A DNA stretch of 64,000 bases from Andeanibacterium sp035497315 (GTDB taxonomy: Bacteria > Pseudomonadota > Alphaproteobacteria > Sphingomonadales > Sphingomonadaceae). The position numbers were made by a program, and so were the translations under genes. Each line of letters begins with the position of its first letter. The first letter of the stretch is position 1. This document shows, piece by piece, positions 62,519-64,000 of this stretch. Location of the stretch: positions 14,161 through 78,160 of the forward strand of contig DATJDU010000029.1 in NCBI GenBank assembly GCA_035497315.1, given 5' to 3'. The notes below the pieces were generated by a model, which was given only the letters and a program-made list of their open reading frames with translations, did no database searches and had not been told where the DNA came from.

Positions 62519-63250
62519 TTATCCAAAATCTCGCGCGGGTTGTGATGAGGTGGTTATCTTTGGAGGAGGTTCTGGGTTCGGATCGATGATGTTGTCGAAG
62601 GCAGACCAGTAAGCATCAATGATCTCATCAAGCCAAATTCCTGATTGATCGTTGATGTCGCACTTGATCAGGCATCCCTCCCACATTGATGAGAAGGTCG
62701 TTCCCCAGATATTGTCATGAACCAGCAGCATATCCGATTCACTGCCAACACGGATTGAAAGGTCTGAGCTAAGCTGGATCGTTCTGGATGACATTTTACC
62801 ATGTCGCTTGGAGTCTTTTGCTGTGTGCGACCGCTCTGCAGAGTGCGCGATTGCGTGCCTCAAATTGATGTAGAACGGGAATTGCTTTTCAAAGCGTTTT
62901 CGCGCTGCTCGCTTTGCACTGGTATCGATGATTTCCCTGAGAGTGGCGCAAGTCGCAAAAGAGTCATCGATTCCTTCGATTATTCGGCCGAAGTGGTAGA
63001 TACTCATGACGCAATCACGGGCCGCACAGAGCTGCCACTCGTGATAGGTTCGGTTGTTGGCGTAGTCCAACACCAAGCGCTCTGCACAGTTCTGGAAGAG
63101 AAGGCGCCCAGCCCAATATGATGTGGCCCGGCTATGCATGTCGCCAATGTTAACGCGAATTGAGCCAGCCTCTTCTCTCTCAGCCTCAGGAAGTTCATTC
63201 AGCTTGAAATTGGGATAGGGGCGGTTTTGGTGTATGCGTTCAACCGACAT
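62519..63250 (-). CDS. HEPN-like protein of unknown function
   Basis: A 243-residue protein with no family I can name. Helical N-terminal part; the segment FPFYINLRHAIAHSAERSH contains R131-x4-H136, the form of the HEPN ribonuclease motif (R-x4-6-H) often seen as LRHxxAH in toxin and anti-phage proteins. Six cysteines are scattered. Lower-G+C codon use and the flanking inverted repeats point to acquired DNA. A small gene diverges from it 23 bases away. Confidence 0.6.
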   Translation of the reverse strand: MSVERIHQNRPYPNFKLNELPEAEREEAGSIRVNIGDMHSRATSYWAGRLLFQNCAERLVLDYANNRTYHEWQLCAARDCVMSIYHFGRIIEGIDDSFATCATLREIIDTSAKRAARKRFEKQFPFYINLRHAIAHSAERSHTAKDSKRHGKMSSRTIQLSSDLSIRVGSESDMLLVHDNIWGTTFSSMWEGCLIKCDINDQSGIWLDEIIDAYWSAFDNIIDPNPEPPPKITTSSQPARDFG

Positions 63251-63272
63251 GGTTCACTCAGTGGAAGACGCG

Positions 63273-63416
63273 ATGACAGAACCTCAGGCAACGAACCAGC
63301 AACGCAGCAATGGCGATGCCACCAAGTCGCTCGACGTGATCTTGAAGCGCGCCCTCGCTACTCCACCGATCAGCGATGAGGATATCCTCAAAAGATCGAA
63401 AGAGTCTCACTCATAA
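63273..63416 (+). CDS. Small acidic/basic protein in the cassette
   Basis: A 47-residue protein (MTEPQATNQQRSNGDATKSLDVILKRALATPPISDEDILKRSKESHS) starting after GGAAG at six bases; an ATG at 63249 is in frame. Small size and divergence from the HEPN-like gene would fit an antitoxin or accessory factor, but no motif shows this. Confidence 0.4.
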   Translation: MTEPQATNQQRSNGDATKSLDVILKRALATPPISDEDILKRSKESHS

Positions 63417-63740
63417 TAGCGCTTCCGCCGCTCGCCTCTAGGTATTGGCGCCTCATAATAATCAGGCAACAAGCGAACTAACATCAGACGCTTACCCCGA
63501 GCCCCTTTAACCGCTTCGACGGCGCGCTCCGCGTCGTTAAATTTGCGGTCGGAGTTGAGCGTCCCCCTTGGCGAACACGCGGCCTGCGTGGAGCGCATAA
63601 CCGTGACTGGCGAACTCTTTGCCCACGCTCCAATAGATGCGGGCTTCGTCCGCCATAAGGGTAGAGGCGCGGGCCACGTTCGTTACCAAAGCTGAGAGGA
63701 CATTATCGGCGTCGGAGTAGATCGGATTGGTGATATCCAT
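63407..63740 (-). pseudogene. Frameshifted small gene
   Basis: Two minus-strand frames join if one base is removed from the C5 run at 63563-63567 (G5 on the coding strand): MDITNPIYSDADNVLSALV... to VFAKG, then TLNSDRKFNDAERAVEAVKGARGKRLMLVRLLPDYYEAPIPRGERRKRYYE, about 110 residues in all. Either a decayed gene, a programmed or phase-variable run, or a sequencing error. Family unknown. Confidence 0.5.
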
Positions 63741-63765
63741 GCACTCCGACTAGGCCAAAGTGGTT

Positions 63766-63788
63766 GGTACGTAAGGTATATAATTGCC
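63766..63788 (-). repeat. Right copy of 23-bp inverted repeat
   Basis: Reverse complement of 62299-62321 over 23 bases without mismatch. It lies 26 bases upstream of the frameshifted gene. Confidence 0.9.
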
Positions 63789-64000
63789 TATTTACCTTGA
63801 CATCACGAACCATTTCGGTTATATGCCCCAGCACTCCACAGGCCCTGGCAAGCTTGTGGAAGTCCAATCCGGAGCAAGGCCAGGTCGACAGCATTGCTCC
63901 CTTGTTCGCATGAACAACGCGGCCGGTGCGGGTGTGTGCAAGCCGGGGGGCGTTACCCCCGGATGGCAAAGCCTCTCGCGCCAGATGCGGTTACCGGATG
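63789..64000. other. Right edge of the window, no gene called
   Basis: 212 bases. A plus-strand frame from the ATG at 63910 (MNNAAGAGVCKPGGVTPGW) is open to the window edge, and a minus-strand 88-codon frame crosses the inverted repeat; neither has a convincing ribosome-binding site. CCGGGGGGCGTTACCCCCGG at 63944-63963 is a near-palindrome. Confidence 0.3.

Noticed and set aside
62290..62526. 78-codon minus-strand frame downstream of the HEPN-like gene.
   Set aside because: Its C-terminus is made of the inverted repeat itself and the frame covers an A9 run and a hairpin; unlikely to be coding.
63703..63969. 88-codon minus-strand frame crossing the right inverted repeat.
   Set aside because: It overlaps the start of another frame and the repeat, and has no ribosome-binding site or family resemblance.

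Overview
The window is one contiguous chromosomal segment of a high-G+C alphaproteobacterium, most likely a member of the Sphingomonadales (Erythrobacteraceae, Novosphingobium or Sphingomonas type). This rests on the gene order rpsO-truB and rimP-nusA-ylxR-infB-rbfA, an ATP synthase zeta-type inhibitor, CrtZ, a large TonB-dependent receptor, DUF6491, DUF6481, DUF2849 and DUF934 proteins, and a Psp system built around PspF, PspA, PspB and PspC. It is inference from protein resemblance and was not checked by search.

Layout. 1-11 kb: translation and RNA genes, all on the minus strand (rpsO, truB, rbfA, infB, ylxR, nusA, rimP), mixed with a site-2 protease, thymidine kinase and small DUF proteins. 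11-13.5 kb: a beta-barrel protein, a repeat-rich intergenic stretch and two unknown genes. 13.8-19.3 kb: rnk and a Psp envelope-stress locus (pspF divergent from a sigma-54 operon with a 51-residue peptide, pspA, pspB, pspC and four more small membrane coiled-coil proteins), then sufE. 19.3-24.5 kb: crtZ, a thioesterase, leuC-leuD, the zeta inhibitor, BolA, Grx4 and a DksA-like protein. 24.5-27 kb: an orphan sigma-54 promoter with a hairpin-rich transcript, a LysR regulator and a class A beta-lactamase whose stop codons overlap, and tRNA-Arg. 27-31 kb: a queuosine-precursor transporter, a second small sigma-54 unit (41-residue peptide plus PspC-like protein), recF and an HD-GYP protein. 31-36 kb: a redox module (cytochrome b561, a haem-porin fusion, cytochrome c) and an Hsp70-like protein. 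36-50 kb: esterase, ABC exporter, TonB receptor, typA, glycosyltransferase, PadR/DUF2218, rarA and tRNA-Thr. 50-54 kb: GMC dehydrogenase with its small subunit, trxC and queF. 54-62 kb: sulfur genes (sseA, metC, mscS, cobA, DUF2849, cysI, DUF934, cysH). 62.3-63.8 kb: a small, visibly A+T-richer cassette flanked by perfect 23-bp inverted repeats, carrying a HEPN-like protein.

How the parts connect. The most interesting signal is regulatory. Three sites match the sigma-54 consensus TGGCACG-N4-TTGCA closely (15359 plus strand, 28174-28189 minus strand, 24669 plus strand). The first two share a 10-bp upstream element, ATTTCCCAAC, and both first encode a tiny hydrophobic peptide followed by Psp genes. 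This suggests a PspF regulon with a second, unlinked unit. The sulfur block reads as one assimilatory pathway: siroheme synthesis (CobA), sulfite reductase (CysI), APS/PAPS reductase (CysH), with MetC and SseA handling organic sulfur. The haem-porin fusion next to a b-type and a c-type cytochrome could form an electron conduit across the envelope.
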